Assembly: GCA_963575745.1 (NCBI GenBank)
Contig: CAUYUJ010014758.1
Coordinates: 205,754 to 235,753 of the forward strand
Direction: 5' to 3'
Length of the DNA: 30,000 bases
From: Prorocentrum cordatum
Lineage: Eukaryota; Sar; Dinophyceae; Prorocentrales; Prorocentraceae
Positions 1 through 9,666 of this stretch are shown here, one piece after another (the first letter of the stretch is position 1; each line of letters starts with the position of its first letter). The translations under genes and the position numbers were made by a program. Under the pieces are notes generated by a model. The model searched no databases, was not told the origin of the DNA, and worked only from the letters and a program-made list of their open reading frames with translations.

Positions 1-591
1 TCTATGCTGCAGGCTCGCCATGGTTTTACCGTCGTTGTGCAAATAGGTGCCCAAAATCATCACGTGGTCAACCACCGTGTAGCCTTCGAGCGCACCGGAG
101 CTGCAATCACGTAGACTCCCACACGGCATGCACTCGAAGGACACGTCTTTCCACCGGAAGCCGATTGAGAGGATCGTATCCAAGAGCTCGCGCGTCATGC
201 AAAGGAACTCCTCCATGCTGCCAGCAATGATCCAAATATTGTCAGCCCAAAGCAAGTGCGTCAAAGGCGGACTGTTGTCATCGAAGCCGAAACCCATGTC
301 CCGATCCCGCCAGCTGCGGGCCAGCGGTTCCAATGCCCATTCCAAAACGGTGTTGAAAACCTCTGGAGTCTCTACCCCTCCTTGTTTGCCGCCTCGTTGC
401 ATGTCAAACTCCTCTAATGCTTCCACACCTGAAAATGATAACGTACCACGCATGCCAGACATCTCACGCAGCACTGTTGCTACGACGGTTGGGCGAGCCC
501 CACGACTGGCAAGAGCCTGTGAAATTGGATCGTGGCTCATGCAATCGAAAGCAATCTCGATGTCCCGGGATCCCAAGACGAGTTCCCTCCC
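1..591 (-). CDS. Partial non-LTR (LINE-type) reverse transcriptase, 5'-truncated
   Basis: Reading the minus strand from 591 to the window edge gives 197 codons without a stop. Three reverse transcriptase blocks appear in the right order: a domain-A motif RDIEIAFDCMSHDPI (near 565-515), an RGGKQGGVETPEVFN block (near 400-345) that corresponds to the R-G-x-x-Q-G-D-P-x-S-P-x-x-F-N motif, and the catalytic block HLLWADNIWIIAG (near 259-220), where the usual YADD is WADN. The thumb follows, including LGTYLHNDGKTMASLQHR (near 54-1). An in-frame TGA lies at 592-594, just upstream of GRELVLGSRDIEIAF. No recognisable RT is found beyond about 600, so this is most likely a 5'-truncated LINE copy, as target-primed reverse transcription commonly leaves. 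The 3' part lies outside the window. WADN instead of WADD may still be active in this family; I cannot tell. It is a retroelement fragment, not a host gene. Confidence 0.8.
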
Positions 592-659
592 TCATCTTCC
601 AACCAAGAACACGACTTCCCCCCTTTGCCTTCTTCGTCGACCTCCACGTTCGTGGCATC

Positions 660-835
660 CGATGGCCACCCTCATTCGCCCGCTCCTTCCTCTGGACCTT
701 CTCCCCGTTTCTCCCCCCCCCTCGCCTCTTCAGCCCCCCCCCCCTTATCCCTGCTCCCGTCCCGTTCCCCGTTCATGAACAGGTGCCATCACAACATGTT
801 GATGCTTCGTAGTTTGCTAGTTCTTTCGCGCGTCA
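660..835. repeat. Pyrimidine-rich low-complexity tract
   Basis: On the plus strand this stretch is dominated by C and T with long C-runs near 712-720 and 735-744. It follows directly on the broken upstream end of the LINE fragment. Short open frames across it are compositional and show no domain. From about 835 to 1068 the sequence is unique with no recognisable gene, RNA or repeat. Confidence 0.6.
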
Positions 836-1068
836 AGAAATCCGCATTCCTTCCCAACTCCTGCGCGCAAGCGTGCAAGCGCATCGGGCGAACGCGGTGT
901 CAGCAGGCACCAGGGACACCAGAAAATTGGAGCCGATCGCCCGTCCAGGCCTCGAGGTCCCACCTGCTGAAGCAAGCGAACATTCATTGCTGTGCGAGGG
1001 AAGCATCTGGAACAAAGCGCATAGCGCGAAGCGCCAATGCAGTCTTGCATACGTTTGTCTACAAAATC

Positions 1069-1612
1069 ATGTATACACATACATACATACATACATGCAT
1101 GCATGCATGCATACATACATACATACACAAACATCTACACACTGATATACATATATATATGCCTACATGCATACAAACATACATACATACATACATACAT
1201 ACATACACGCATGCATGCATGCATGCATGCATACATACATGCATACATAACTACTACAAACCGACCTACATACCTACCTACATACCTACAGACATACGTA
1301 CATACATACCTACATAAAAAATAAACATACATATATACATGCATGCACGTGCACATGTATGTATAAACATAAACACGCATACATGTGCGTGTGCATATAC
1401 TTGCACATGCTGACACATATATATGTGTGAGTGTACGTACAACTACACAGACCTATACGTATACATAATCGGATACATAAACAAACACACATACATACAT
1501 TCGTGCACCGATATAACATATATATACATATATATATATATATATACATATATATAATTACATATACGTATACATGTACATATAATTGAACACATACATA
1601 TACATATATACA
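1069..1612. repeat. TACA/TGCA/TACC tetranucleotide microsatellite with an AT core
   Basis: About 540 bp of interrupted tetranucleotide repeat. It starts as CATA/TACA, has several ATGC runs (near 1097-1110 and 1208-1230), TACC runs near 1264-1312, and grades into (AT)n around 1517-1557. The reading frames here on both strands are translations of the repeat (H-T-Y-I and M-Y-V-C peptides) and are not genes. ATGC and AT runs are self-complementary, so cruciform or slipped structures are possible. Confidence 0.95.
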
Positions 1613-2355
1613 CCAATAGAACCTGATGAATTAACCCTTGAAGAAACGCCACGTTCTAGAAGTGCGCTGCAGATCAGAAGCTTTGTCAGTGGTGAGGCAT
1701 AAAGGGAGCAAAGAAGCGGAGGTACGCATTTTTCATTCTGGTCAGAAACTCACCCTGACGGCTACCTGAGAGCTGAACATGCGGCTGGCCAGAAACCTCG
1801 ACGCCACTGACACTGGAGATGGCAGAGGGTCGGATCGGATCGGCACCGCCAGAAACGCACGCGAGTCCAGCCGCTAAAGGCTTTGGAGGCGCAACCCGAA
1901 GATAGTTCAGTCAAGGTCTGTCTTCCCATACAGGGATGCCACGCGCAATGCGCAATCTCAGGGTTCGCCCGGCAATCGCACCAAGCCAGTTGGATCTACG
2001 GAAAAGCCCCTGGCATGGCGCCGCAAGCCCCTGGATTTCAACAGGCCTAGAGGAAGACCGAAGGACACGGTGCGTTTGGCTACCAGGAAGGGGCCTTCGA
2101 GCCCTGGACTAGCCTTCACAAAGGGTTCCCAGCCAGGAAGCTCTGACTACGCCCGAGCTGACCAAACCCTGCAAAACATGCCAAACCTCAGGGATGAGAA
2201 AATAAAAGCTTTCACCATTTCGAATATCTCACTCTGTTACGGCGTCGCCTCTGAGGTGGAGATGATTGATCAGCCCCCCGCATCCTGAAACAAAAAAGAA
2301 AACACCACTTGCGATTGACGACCTATGGCCCGGTTCAAAGCCGCACGAAGCACGT
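1613..2355. other. Unique intergenic sequence, no gene recognised
   Basis: I see no domain-bearing open frame, RNA gene or strong repeat. The right part (about 2230-2355) lies just beyond the stop of the recombinase-like frame and may be 3' untranslated or terminal sequence of the DIRS-like element. I could not find a matching inverted or split direct repeat on the element's other side to prove it. Confidence 0.5.
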
Positions 2356-3152
2356 CTAGAACTCGCGACCGACGGCGCCGAGAGGTAGGCGCAGCCTGGA
2401 GATTGCGCCTGAGTCGAGCTTCCACAGCCCGAGCGCCAAGCGGCCGTGCTTCTTGTAGCGCACCACGCTCTGGCAGTACCGCCGCACCCTGCGCCGCTGC
2501 GAGGCGGCCACGGATCCGGCGCCCACGCGGCGGCCGCGGCCGGCACCCCCACGGCGCAGCGAGCAGAGCGCGCCCCGCAGCACCCGCGGGCAGACGTCGC
2601 CCAAGGCTCGCTTGAAGCCCCTTGCAAAGCCCACGGACTCGAGGTCCCGAAGCGGGCTCCTCGCGTCGAGGCGGCGCACCACCGCCGCGACACGGCGGGC
2701 GAGCCAGGACTGACTGTCCAAGTCGAGCGGCACGCTAATGTCGAAGGCGCCCGTCTTGGAGGGGGCGAGGCTCTCTTGCGCCCTCGCGGCAGAGGCAAGC
2801 CACCCGGCCGCGCCCTGCTCGCCGCGCTCGAAAGGGGAAGGGGGGGGGGGCGCGCGGCCCGCATCCAGGGCCAGCACGGAGGGGCGCATGTCGGCCTCGA
2901 GCACGACCATTACGTCGATCGACTCGTCGCGCCCCCCTGACTGCAGAAGCTGGACGGCCGCGCCCACGGCCACCGGCCAGGGTAGCGGCGGCCACGAGAG
3001 GTCGGGTCGCTGGCAATCCCAGCCCTCGACGGACTGGCAGAGCACCAGCGGCGCGAGGCGCAGCGGGCCCAGGCTGAGCTGCGCCCCCCCCGCAGCAGCG
3101 CAGGCCCGACTCGGTCGGCGGTCGAACTCTCGGCGCCCCAGTCGAACATGCA
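2356..3152 (-). pseudogene. Tyrosine recombinase (YR) domain of the DIRS-like element
   Basis: From 3152, AECMFDWGAESSTADRV marks the core-binding domain in one frame. From about 3072 another frame continues with LGPLRLAPLV, QRPDLSWPPLPWPVAVG (near 3012-2960) and EADMRPSVLAL with the first catalytic arginine. Then follow PSKTGAFDISVPLDLD (near 2760-2715), CSLRRGG (near 2565) in place of the usual H/Y-x-L-R-H-G-G, and finally SVVRYKKHGRL (near 2466-2434) with the nucleophilic tyrosine. The frame stops at 2356. Arg-I, the beta-hairpin Lys, Arg-II and Tyr can be aligned; the histidine positions look altered (C and R). The enzyme would integrate a circular DNA copy without target duplication. This open frame extends upstream to 3765, but that part is out of register with the family. 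Confidence 0.7.
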
Positions 3153-3599
3153 CTCCGCGAACCCCGCCGCCGCCTGGCCCCGCTCCTCGCGCGACCGCAT
3201 CGGGGGGCGCTCGGCAGCAACCCAGCGACCCAGGCCTGCAGCGCGCCAAGGCAGACCTCCTGAGCCTTGGGTCTGACCCTGCGGAGCCCCCATAGCTGAG
3301 CGGACCCTTGGGTGCCCTTGGCAGCCAGGGCCTGCGTCCACAGGCCTGCCGACGCCTCGACGTGCCGAACGGGGCCGACCGAGATTCTCGCCGCCGTGGT
3401 CTGAAGGCAGACTCCGAGCTGCGGGCGGCACTGGCGCCCAGGTCGCCAGCGCCCGCCTTGCCATCTTTGCGGCATGGACTGGGAGCGCGCCCGGGGCCAG
3501 ACAGCGGCGGAAACCCACGAGGCGCCCACGTCTGCCGCCACACCGACGACAAACATGCCCCGACAGGCGAGTAGGAGAAGACGATGGGAAGCGCGACCT

Positions 3600-4257
3600 T
3601 TCGCAAGCGCGAGGATGACAACATGCTGTCGCCCAAGATCAAGCGTCTTAGCCCATGCTGTCTCACGTCTGCGGCACTGCTACGAGCTGCCCACACGCGG
3701 AGGAAGCCCCAAGAAAATAGATGGCCCCACGCCGCCCCCATCGCCCGCAGCCGACCACGCGCCACTCGGACTCGACAAGCGCCCTCGAGCTGACCTCGGC
3801 GAACTCCGAAAGGCGGCCAGCCAAGACCAGCGCGACGTCAGGAGCCCGCGCAACGACGGCCTCCCGCGCGCGGTCGCGGGGGGACCCCGCCGCCGCCAAG
3901 GGCCAACCGAGAGCGGGCCCGCTCGGATATGCGCCCGCGCCCCGAGACATGGCTGGCCGCCCATTCCGTCTCGACGACGACGCAACCCCTAGGCGACGCG
4001 CCATGGGCAGCGACGGTGGGGGGCCACTTCCGACCCATGTTGCCGACAACGCATGGCAGCAGATATCGCACCCACATCAGCTCAGTCCGCAGACGCGACT
4101 GTAGGGGCTGACGCTTGTCACTAGACGCTCCTGCGAAGGTGTAGAACGCGGCCAGCATAGCCAAAGCCTCTCGCCCGAGCACGCAGGTGGCAACAAGACG
4201 GGCCAAAGCATGATTCAGCCCATGGCTGAAGAAATTAAAGCCTTTGGCGTCGAGCAA
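3600..4257 (-). pseudogene. Connection and RNase H-like domain of the DIRS-like element
   Basis: Three frame-shifted pieces line up. From 4257, LGREALAMLAAFYTFAG and LRTELMWVRYLLPCV form the connection segment. VAAHGASPRGC (near 4010) corresponds to the first RNase H strand, where relatives have D-A-S. ERARSRL closes this piece. From about 3839 in another frame come DVALVLAGRLSEFAEV, WRVVGCGRWGRRGAIYFLG (near 3770-3710), where relatives have an L-E-A-R helix, and a stop at 3663. In a third frame, LRRLILGDSMLSS (3651-3610) retains the conserved G-D-S/N-M motif. So of three expected acidic residues, D of DAS is G, E of LEAR is G, and D of GDSM remains. RNase H would have removed template RNA during reverse transcription. 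The last motif, usually R-W-x-P-S-x-x-N-x-A-D, may survive as FRRCLAPGALPVHAAK near 3512. Confidence 0.65.
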
Positions 4258-5203
4258 GTAACTAGTCTAGAGCACCTTTGGGTCTCTACAATAGCCAGGG
4301 TCGCACCCTACGACGCCGATGGCGCTCGCCACCCCCGGCCCGCCCAAGGCCCCCCCATGACGTGCGCGGCCCCCTCGGCGAGCGCCTGCTTCACAGAGGC
4401 GACGGCAAAGGTCTCGACGTGGAGCACCGCGGCGCCCCATAAGACAGGTCGGCCCTGGGGCGCTCGTCAATGACCCAGCGCCCACTAGCCAACACCTGGC
4501 TCGGAATGCGAAGATGCCCGCGCTGGATCAGGCGAACAGCCCAGCTCCAGCACATTGGCACGACCCGGAACCTGAACTGAACTTGGGCATGCCCATGCGG
4601 AAGCCCAGGACACCGACGAAGGGCGACAAGCAAATAGCAAAACCCCACGGGGGGCAAAGTAAAATAGCTCTCCAGCCACTCGGGCAGCACGTACTGCCAT
4701 AAGCCCACAGACCCCTCGTCGCGGCACTCGATGGCCGAAAATGGCTCCGGACTGGCGTGCTCCGTGTAGTCGGTCTCGGCAACATGTAGGTTAGAAGCAC
4801 GGGCGTCAGCAATCAGACGGGGCGTCTCGTCTTTCCAATTCACGGAAAAAAAAAACAAACGTGTTTCACATTTGCTCGTACCGGGGTCTAGCTCTATCAC
4901 GCCAACGTCAAACAACTCCACAAAAGCGCGACCAAAATCGAAGCCCCGACGAGACAGCCTGTGATCAAGGCATCGCAAGGTCTCATTTCTAGAATCAAAA
5001 TCCGCACGAACCCCGTCGGGATCTCGCAGAAATCCGTGGTCAGTCTCCAGCATGTCGCGAAGTGGGTCTGGCAAGATAGAGGGTAGCTCAACTCGACAAG
5101 CCCCGCTGGTAGTCAAAGAACTCTTGCACGGCTGGCAGACTGCCCTGCCGCCCCCCGACTCGCATGCAGATACCTGGGCCGAAGACATTGCAACGTCTGC
5201 CAC
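4258..5203 (-). pseudogene. Reverse transcriptase domain of the DIRS-like element, catalytic motif degraded
   Basis: A 270-codon frame from 5203 to 4391 holds the RT palm. LFFFSVNWKDETPRLIADAR (residues 116-135) matches the fingers pattern in which LF-V-KKDG precedes RLI-D-R-N. LPEWLESYFTLPPV (173-186) and RVVPMCWSWAV (213-223) match the P-x-G-W-S-W-A type palm block of this dinoflagellate family. The catalytic Y-V-D-N block is found only after a frameshift near 4435, as LHVETFAVAS (around 4420-4390), so both active-site positions differ (HVET). The domain-A aspartate region reads DEGSVGLWQY and also seems to lack the usual D. An in-frame stop follows near 4320. The linker upstream (LRDMLETDHGFLRDPDG) also fits the family. 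The enzyme would have copied the element's RNA; this copy cannot. Confidence 0.7.
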
Positions 5204-6480
5204 GACGCATGGCCATCATGGTGCTGTTTCGGGAAGTTCACCGAACCGTGCAATCCAGCAAGGCGGCGAAGGGCGGCTCGCTTGGCCCCCGTAAGCAAAA
5301 CGTCATGGGAGACATTGTGATCTTGACCTCCCAGCGCACTCAAGCTCCGAACGCCGTCACGTAACCGACGATTCTGTCGACTCCTCCTCGCAATTCGCCT
5401 GATCGAAACCGCAGACGTCCCAGACGGTATGGATCCGCACAGCAACTCACCCAGGTCCACCCCGAGCGGGACTGGCAGAAAGTCGTGAGACGCATTCAGC
5501 TCGCCCGCGATACAAAACTGCAGCGCCGGGTAGACTACGGGGGCATCCCCTGAGAGACAAGCGACAGGTCGGGGGACCCCTGCCGCTTGCACAACACCAC
5601 AGGAAAAGGCGAGTCCACCCCGCCCCGCACGTCGCAGGTGGGCGCCAGCGGGGGGCGCGCACATCGCAGGCGCACTCGAGGAAGCAGGCGCAACACCTGA
5701 TGCCAACAGTTTCTCCTCGCGTCCGTTCCCTCGCTCCTTCTGGACGACCGCCTCCTTCTGCAAGCGTTCGGCGACCCAACCCTTCAGGCGAAGGACCACC
5801 AAGGCGGAGCACCTACCACGCTGCTGGCCCTGGAAGACTTCACGCTCATCCAATCAGGCCGTACCGCCGCCACCGCCGCCTCCCTCCGTCCTGCGAGGCG
5901 AAGAGCCGCACACCTGCTCGCACAGCTGGTACCTCTTGCTCAACATCTTCGCAAGGACAAGGCTGGGTAAGCACATATGATCGACCTGGCTCCCGACCTC
6001 GAGCAACTCACTCAAGAACGCGTGTGCATCCACTCCAGCGTCCTCCGCCGCGAGCTGCTGCCCCTGCCGCCACCAGTGGTGACGCTGGAGCGGCGACTGC
6101 CCAAACTTCGCGAGCTGATGCAGCAACCACGAAACAGACCTGGGACCTTCCACTGGCCATCCCGCGATCGGCTGCTGAAACAGGTCATCCAACGCCTCGA
6201 CGAAGGGCAGCATGTCATCAACGCACGTGTCCGCCTTGATTGCCAGAGTCCGCACATATCCTGAGCAGCACGCGGCGTCGGCAGACGCATCGAACCTGGC
6301 TTCCCAACTGTTAGCATGGCACCGTCTGTCGAGACAAGCAGGGCACGGCCACCTCCCACCAAGAAAAGCCTCACAGTTGGTAGTGAGTCAACGATATGAC
6401 AGCCTGCCCGCTGCTCGACGACAGTCCACTCACCCAACGGCTGTTCCTGAGCGCTGCGTCGTGCGCCTCCCACGCCACCT
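5113..6480 (-). pseudogene. Second gag-like domain (WWR / VQKE block) of the DIRS-like element
   Basis: Around 6428-6260 a shifted frame carries WTVVEQRAGCHIVDSLP and RALLVSTDGAMLTV. At 6255 the frame returns to that of the N-terminal block, giving MRTLAIKAD and then VEGPRSVSWLLHQLAKFG, LQRHHWWRQ and AEDAGVDAHAFLSELLE (about 6150-6000). A TGA at 5854-5856 interrupts it where relatives usually have a tryptophan before LDER. Past that stop, LKGWVAERLQKEAVVQKERG and, near 5481, FLPVPLG followed by a basic R-R-S-R-Q-N-R-R stretch continue the family pattern. This domain precedes the reverse transcriptase in related dinoflagellate proteins as I remember them. Its function is unknown; the basic patch could bind nucleic acid. 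Two frameshifts and one stop make it a pseudogene. Confidence 0.55.
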
Positions 6481-6483
6481 GCA

Positions 6484-7041
6484 TTAATTACCTGCCTCGG
6501 CACTGCCGGGCGGGGGCTCGACCGGAGGGGGGAATGGCGGAGCTCGATCACCTGCGTCATCATCCGCGACAATGGCAAGACCCTCGTCCCGCCTGATATG
6601 CTGGACAAACTGCTTCGCCTCCCTCTCAAGCCCAGACAGCCTCTGCTCAAACTCATCCATGTCAATCCGTAAGGGTCGACCTCCAGGCGAGCGGCCGATG
6701 CCACCAAAAGGTTCCACCATTCTCAAGTCCAACGCGTCCGAAAGATCCTCGTCATACATGTAACAGTGTGGCGTCGCGATGATCCGCCTGCCTGCGCCGA
6801 GGGGCTCCAGGAGGAACCTCTCGTGCCAGTAGTTATCGTCCCGACCGAAGTAAGCGAGCACTCGCCGCCCCTTCACTGCCACGCCACTCGCCAGCTGCGC
6901 GAGGGAACTCAACCGACGACACGCTTTCGGAGCGTACGGATCACCAGAGAGTGCTAGGGGCCTCGGGGGCCTAGCCGACACCTTTAGGATGAGATTGAGC
7001 TCACGAGATGCGCTTCCAACCACGATACCGAACAAGAACAC
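6484..7041 (-). pseudogene. N-terminal WHER-type domain of the DIRS-like element
   Basis: A 185-codon frame from an ATG at 7041. The core is YFGRDDNYWHERFLLEPLG (residues about 64-82), followed by IATPHCYMYDEDL and an acidic/aromatic stretch ending RIDMDEFEQRLSGLEREAKQF (about residues 125-145). From memory, an aromatic-WHER block followed by a TPD/YxED block opens a large protein family repeated through dinoflagellate genomes and precedes RT sequence there. Biochemical function is unknown to me; a nucleocapsid or gag-like role is only inferred from its place. The tail is a proline-rich linker (PPFPPPVEPPPG). The frame is intact here, but the continuation lies in another frame from about 6480. 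The true start may lie further upstream, because no canonical context marks this ATG. Confidence 0.55.
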
Positions 7042-7629
7042 GGCGACCAGGGATAACCAATGAAAGATCCCCAGCCGTCGGAAACGTCAAAGGGGCGTTG
7101 GTTCTCCGGTACGCAGCGATCGAGCTGGCGCGGGAGCAAAACGTCCACTCTGGCTTCGAGTCCGCCGCTTTCGAATTTGCACACACAGCCTTGGGTAGAG
7201 CGTCAGCCGACCCAGGGGCTAAGGACCTGCCCCACAAGTCTGGCGCCCCACTGGAGCGCTTGGCCGCAGAGACGCTAGCAACATAATTAGGCCATCCACC
7301 GCCTGTCGGTAGAAAGGCTTGAGAGGAAAGGGCGATGAAGCATTCGCTACTCATTCCCGTGAACCAGCTCCATTTACCCTGGATCGTTTTGACAGTCCCG
7401 GGGTCCGTTGAGGGCCCCGAGCTGCAAATGGCGAAAAACCTCACGACCCGTGTCCTTTTGTAGCGAAAATTCGAGGTCTGGGGATCGTAGGGCGTTGGCC
7501 GGCACGCCGCCGGGGCACACCCCCCGCGGGGCGAGCCTGTCAGCCCCAGCACGCCCAGAAGTCCGGGCGAGGTCCCCGCGCAGCCGGCGCCCAGCCCAGC
7601 CAGAGGCAGGCCTACCCTCCCAGCGGTGG
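7042..7629. other. 5' flank of the DIRS-like element, no gene recognised
   Basis: On the minus strand an open frame crosses this stretch but shows no domain and runs on into the triplet array beyond it, so its length is partly compositional. It could hold 5' untranslated sequence or the left terminus of the DIRS-like element. No inverted or split repeat matching the 2230-2355 end was seen by eye. Confidence 0.4.
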
Positions 7630-7652
7630 CAGCGACGGCGGCGGCGGCGGCA

Positions 7653-7696
<44 letters not shown>

Positions 7697-7780
7697 AACG
7701 ACGATAGCGGCGGCGGAGTCGGCGGCAGAGACAGCGGCCGCGGCGGCGGCGGAGGCGACGACGACGATGACAACGACGAC

Positions 7781-7824
<44 letters not shown>

Positions 7825-8029
7825 AGAAGACGAGGGCGACCACGACGATAGCGGCGGCGGAATCGGCGGCGGCGACAGCGACAGCGAGGGCGGCGGCGGC
7901 GACGACAAAGGCAAACGCAAACGCAACGGCTGCGACGACGGCGACGGCGACGGCCATGGCAGCGGCGGGTACACCGACGACCGCGAGCAGGAAAGGCAGT
8001 AGCCGCAGCAGCAGCAGCAGCAGCAGCAG
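7630..8029. repeat. GAC/GGC triplet array with a terminal (CAG)n
   Basis: From 7630 to about 7970 the plus strand is interrupted (GAC)n and (GGC)n, with GAC runs near 7661-7694 and 7777-7822. A clean (GCA)n run lies at about 8004-8029. Reading frames through it give homopolymeric Thr/Ala, Val/Ala or Ser/Pro peptides and are rejected as genes. The array is adjacent to the 5' side of the DIRS-like element. Confidence 0.95.
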
Positions 8030-8155
8030 GAGGAGCAGAAGCAAGACCCTCCTGCTCCCCGCCTGTTCCTCCTCCACATCATACTATTGTTATCCATGCT
8101 TTTCCCAAAACAGTGCTTGCAATTAGAGGTTCTTTCTTGCGCTCTAAAGAAAAGT

Positions 8156-8305
8156 CCGTGTCTTAGGTTTGGCGGCTATGTGGCCGCCGTCGCCACCCCG
8201 TCGCCGCCTCGTCGCCTCTCGTCGCCTCCCGTCGTGTGGGCCGTGTCTTCGGTTTGGCCGCTATGTGGCTGCCGTTGCCGCCCCGTCGCCGCCTCGTCGC
8301 CGCCT
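8156..8305 (+). repeat. Two-copy 85-bp imperfect tandem repeat
   Basis: CCGTGTCTTAGGTTTGGCGG starts at 8156 and CCGTGTCTTCGGTTTGGCCG at 8241. Each is followed by CTATGTGGC and a GCCGCCGTCGCC-type stretch. The two copies are 85 bp apart with scattered substitutions. No coding pattern was recognised. Confidence 0.75.
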
Positions 8306-8491
8306 CGGATTGCACAACACGGATTCTCCTTGCTCGAAGGATAATGGATTAACCCCCTTCCCGAGGTCGGAGTTGAGGGTCCCTGTCGCGATACGCAATG
8401 TACATATGATCATGACCCCTTTTGTCAATTCTACACAAAAATCCAGAACATCCCAGCCCAGCCGGTCTCGAGCCCCCCCATCCTCGGCAAA

Positions 8492-8522
<31 letters not shown>

Positions 8523-9612
8523 AAGAAAAAGAAAAAACAAATGCGCGAGCACCCGACTATCACAAATCTTTAGTTCACCCCCCCCCCCCAAAAAAAAAAA
8601 CAAAAAAAAAACGCGCGCGTCGTCGCGCGCGCACGCCTAAATCCTTCACAAACGCCGGACTCGCAAAGAATTCTACATCGAGTGCCACGAAAACAAATTA
8701 AAACACGCGGTTTTGCAACAAGAATGTTCCAAACAAATGCGCTCGCGCTCTTGCGATAAATACAGTAAATGTTCCACCTGTTCATAAAATGTTTCCAAAT
8801 TGGTTTCTCGCGCGCGCGTGTCGAAATCGTTCGAACGCCCTTGCGTGCGCGCAATCGCACGAATAGTTTGCAACAGACGGGAGGAAGTGCACGCGCGCGC
8901 GTCGTCGTGCGCCCATGGAGAAATCATTTGAAAGCCGTCGGTGTCGCAAGGATATGGAAGTCGAGCGTTACGAAAACAACATAAAACATATGGTTTTGCA
9001 AAACCAATATTCCAGACAATCCTGCGTTCGCGCTCTTGCGGACTCTTCATACAATCATCGGTTCTCCAACACGCGCATCAACTTCTGTCGAGCGGGCCTC
9101 TCGCGCCGCATGTCGAGTTCATTCGAACGCCTTTTGCGCGCGTGCCGGGGGGGCCACGATCTGTGTCAAAGACAACCACGCGGGCCACTCGCGCGCGTCG
9201 GCCGCGAGCGCATGTCGAACTCCTTCAAAGACCCCAATCGCCAACGCGAGAACATCGTCATCGCTATCGGCGGCCGTGCTCAACATCGGCACCGTCATTG
9301 GCGTTGCCGTCGTCATCGCCACCATCATCACCATCATCGTTACTTGCATAATCGTGCCTACCGCTGTCGGCGTCGCCATGATACCGCGCCCGCCCAAGTC
9401 ACCGACTCGCAATGAAGTGCCCGCTGGGAAGTCCCCAGCGGTAGGCGCCACCGCGGCCGCGTCGGTCGCGCCAAACTAGCTGGCCGCTGTGCGCGCGAGC
9501 ATGCGCGGGCTAGCGCGGCCGCAGAGATGCACCAGCCAATGCCAAGCACTCATCGCAATCACCGCCACATTTGTTTTGCAAACCAAGTTGCGGGTAGGTG
9601 GGTGGGATGTTT
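8297..9612 (+). repeat. Long tandem repeat, copy 1 (about 1.37-kb period)
   Basis: Landmarks shared with the copy at 9667-10985 keep a constant offset: GCAATGTACATA at 8395 and 9765; GCGCTCGCGC with CTTGCG at 8738 and 10070; GGGCCTC near 9094 and 10486; GGCCACTC near 9183 and 10574; CCATGATACCGCGCCC near 9377 and 10761; AACCAAGTTGCGGGT near 9581 and 10956. Inside the copy, two subunits about 290 bp apart (CTCGCGCTCTTGCG near 8740 and its relative near 9028) are followed by a tail rich in GTCATCG words. A (CA)n run (8491-8522) and C/A homopolymers (8579-8610) interrupt it. Overlapping open frames are GC-driven and carry no domain. Confidence 0.8.
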
Positions 9613-9666
9613 GCAAGAGCATGGAATTGGTCAACTCGTTTGTAAAACCCATTGCACAGCATAGAC

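Larger units (their letters stand above)
2356..7041 (-). mobile_element. Degenerate DIRS-like tyrosine-recombinase retrotransposon
   Basis: Read on the minus strand, about 4.7 kb holds five recognisable blocks in order: an N-terminal WHER-type domain (7041-6484), a WWR/VQKE domain (6480-5113), a reverse transcriptase (5203-4258), an RNase H (4257-3600) and a tyrosine recombinase (3152-2356). RT then RNase H then tyrosine recombinase, with no aspartic protease or DDE integrase visible, is the order known for DIRS-type retrotransposons. The blocks sit in changing frames with at least one internal stop (5854-5856), and several catalytic residues are changed, so the copy is dead. The N-terminal blocks have no function I can name; a gag-like role is inferred from position. 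Terminal repeats were not found. An alternative for some breaks is spliced introns, but the lost active-site residues argue for decay. Confidence 0.75.

Noticed and set aside
7001-8097. Val/Ala- and Ser/Pro-rich minus frames
   Set aside because: More than half of each is the GAC/GGC array.
9421-9441. CCGCTGGG / CCCAGCGG hairpin in the first 1.37-kb copy
   Set aside because: The second copy has lost the pairing without compensation, so it is probably chance.
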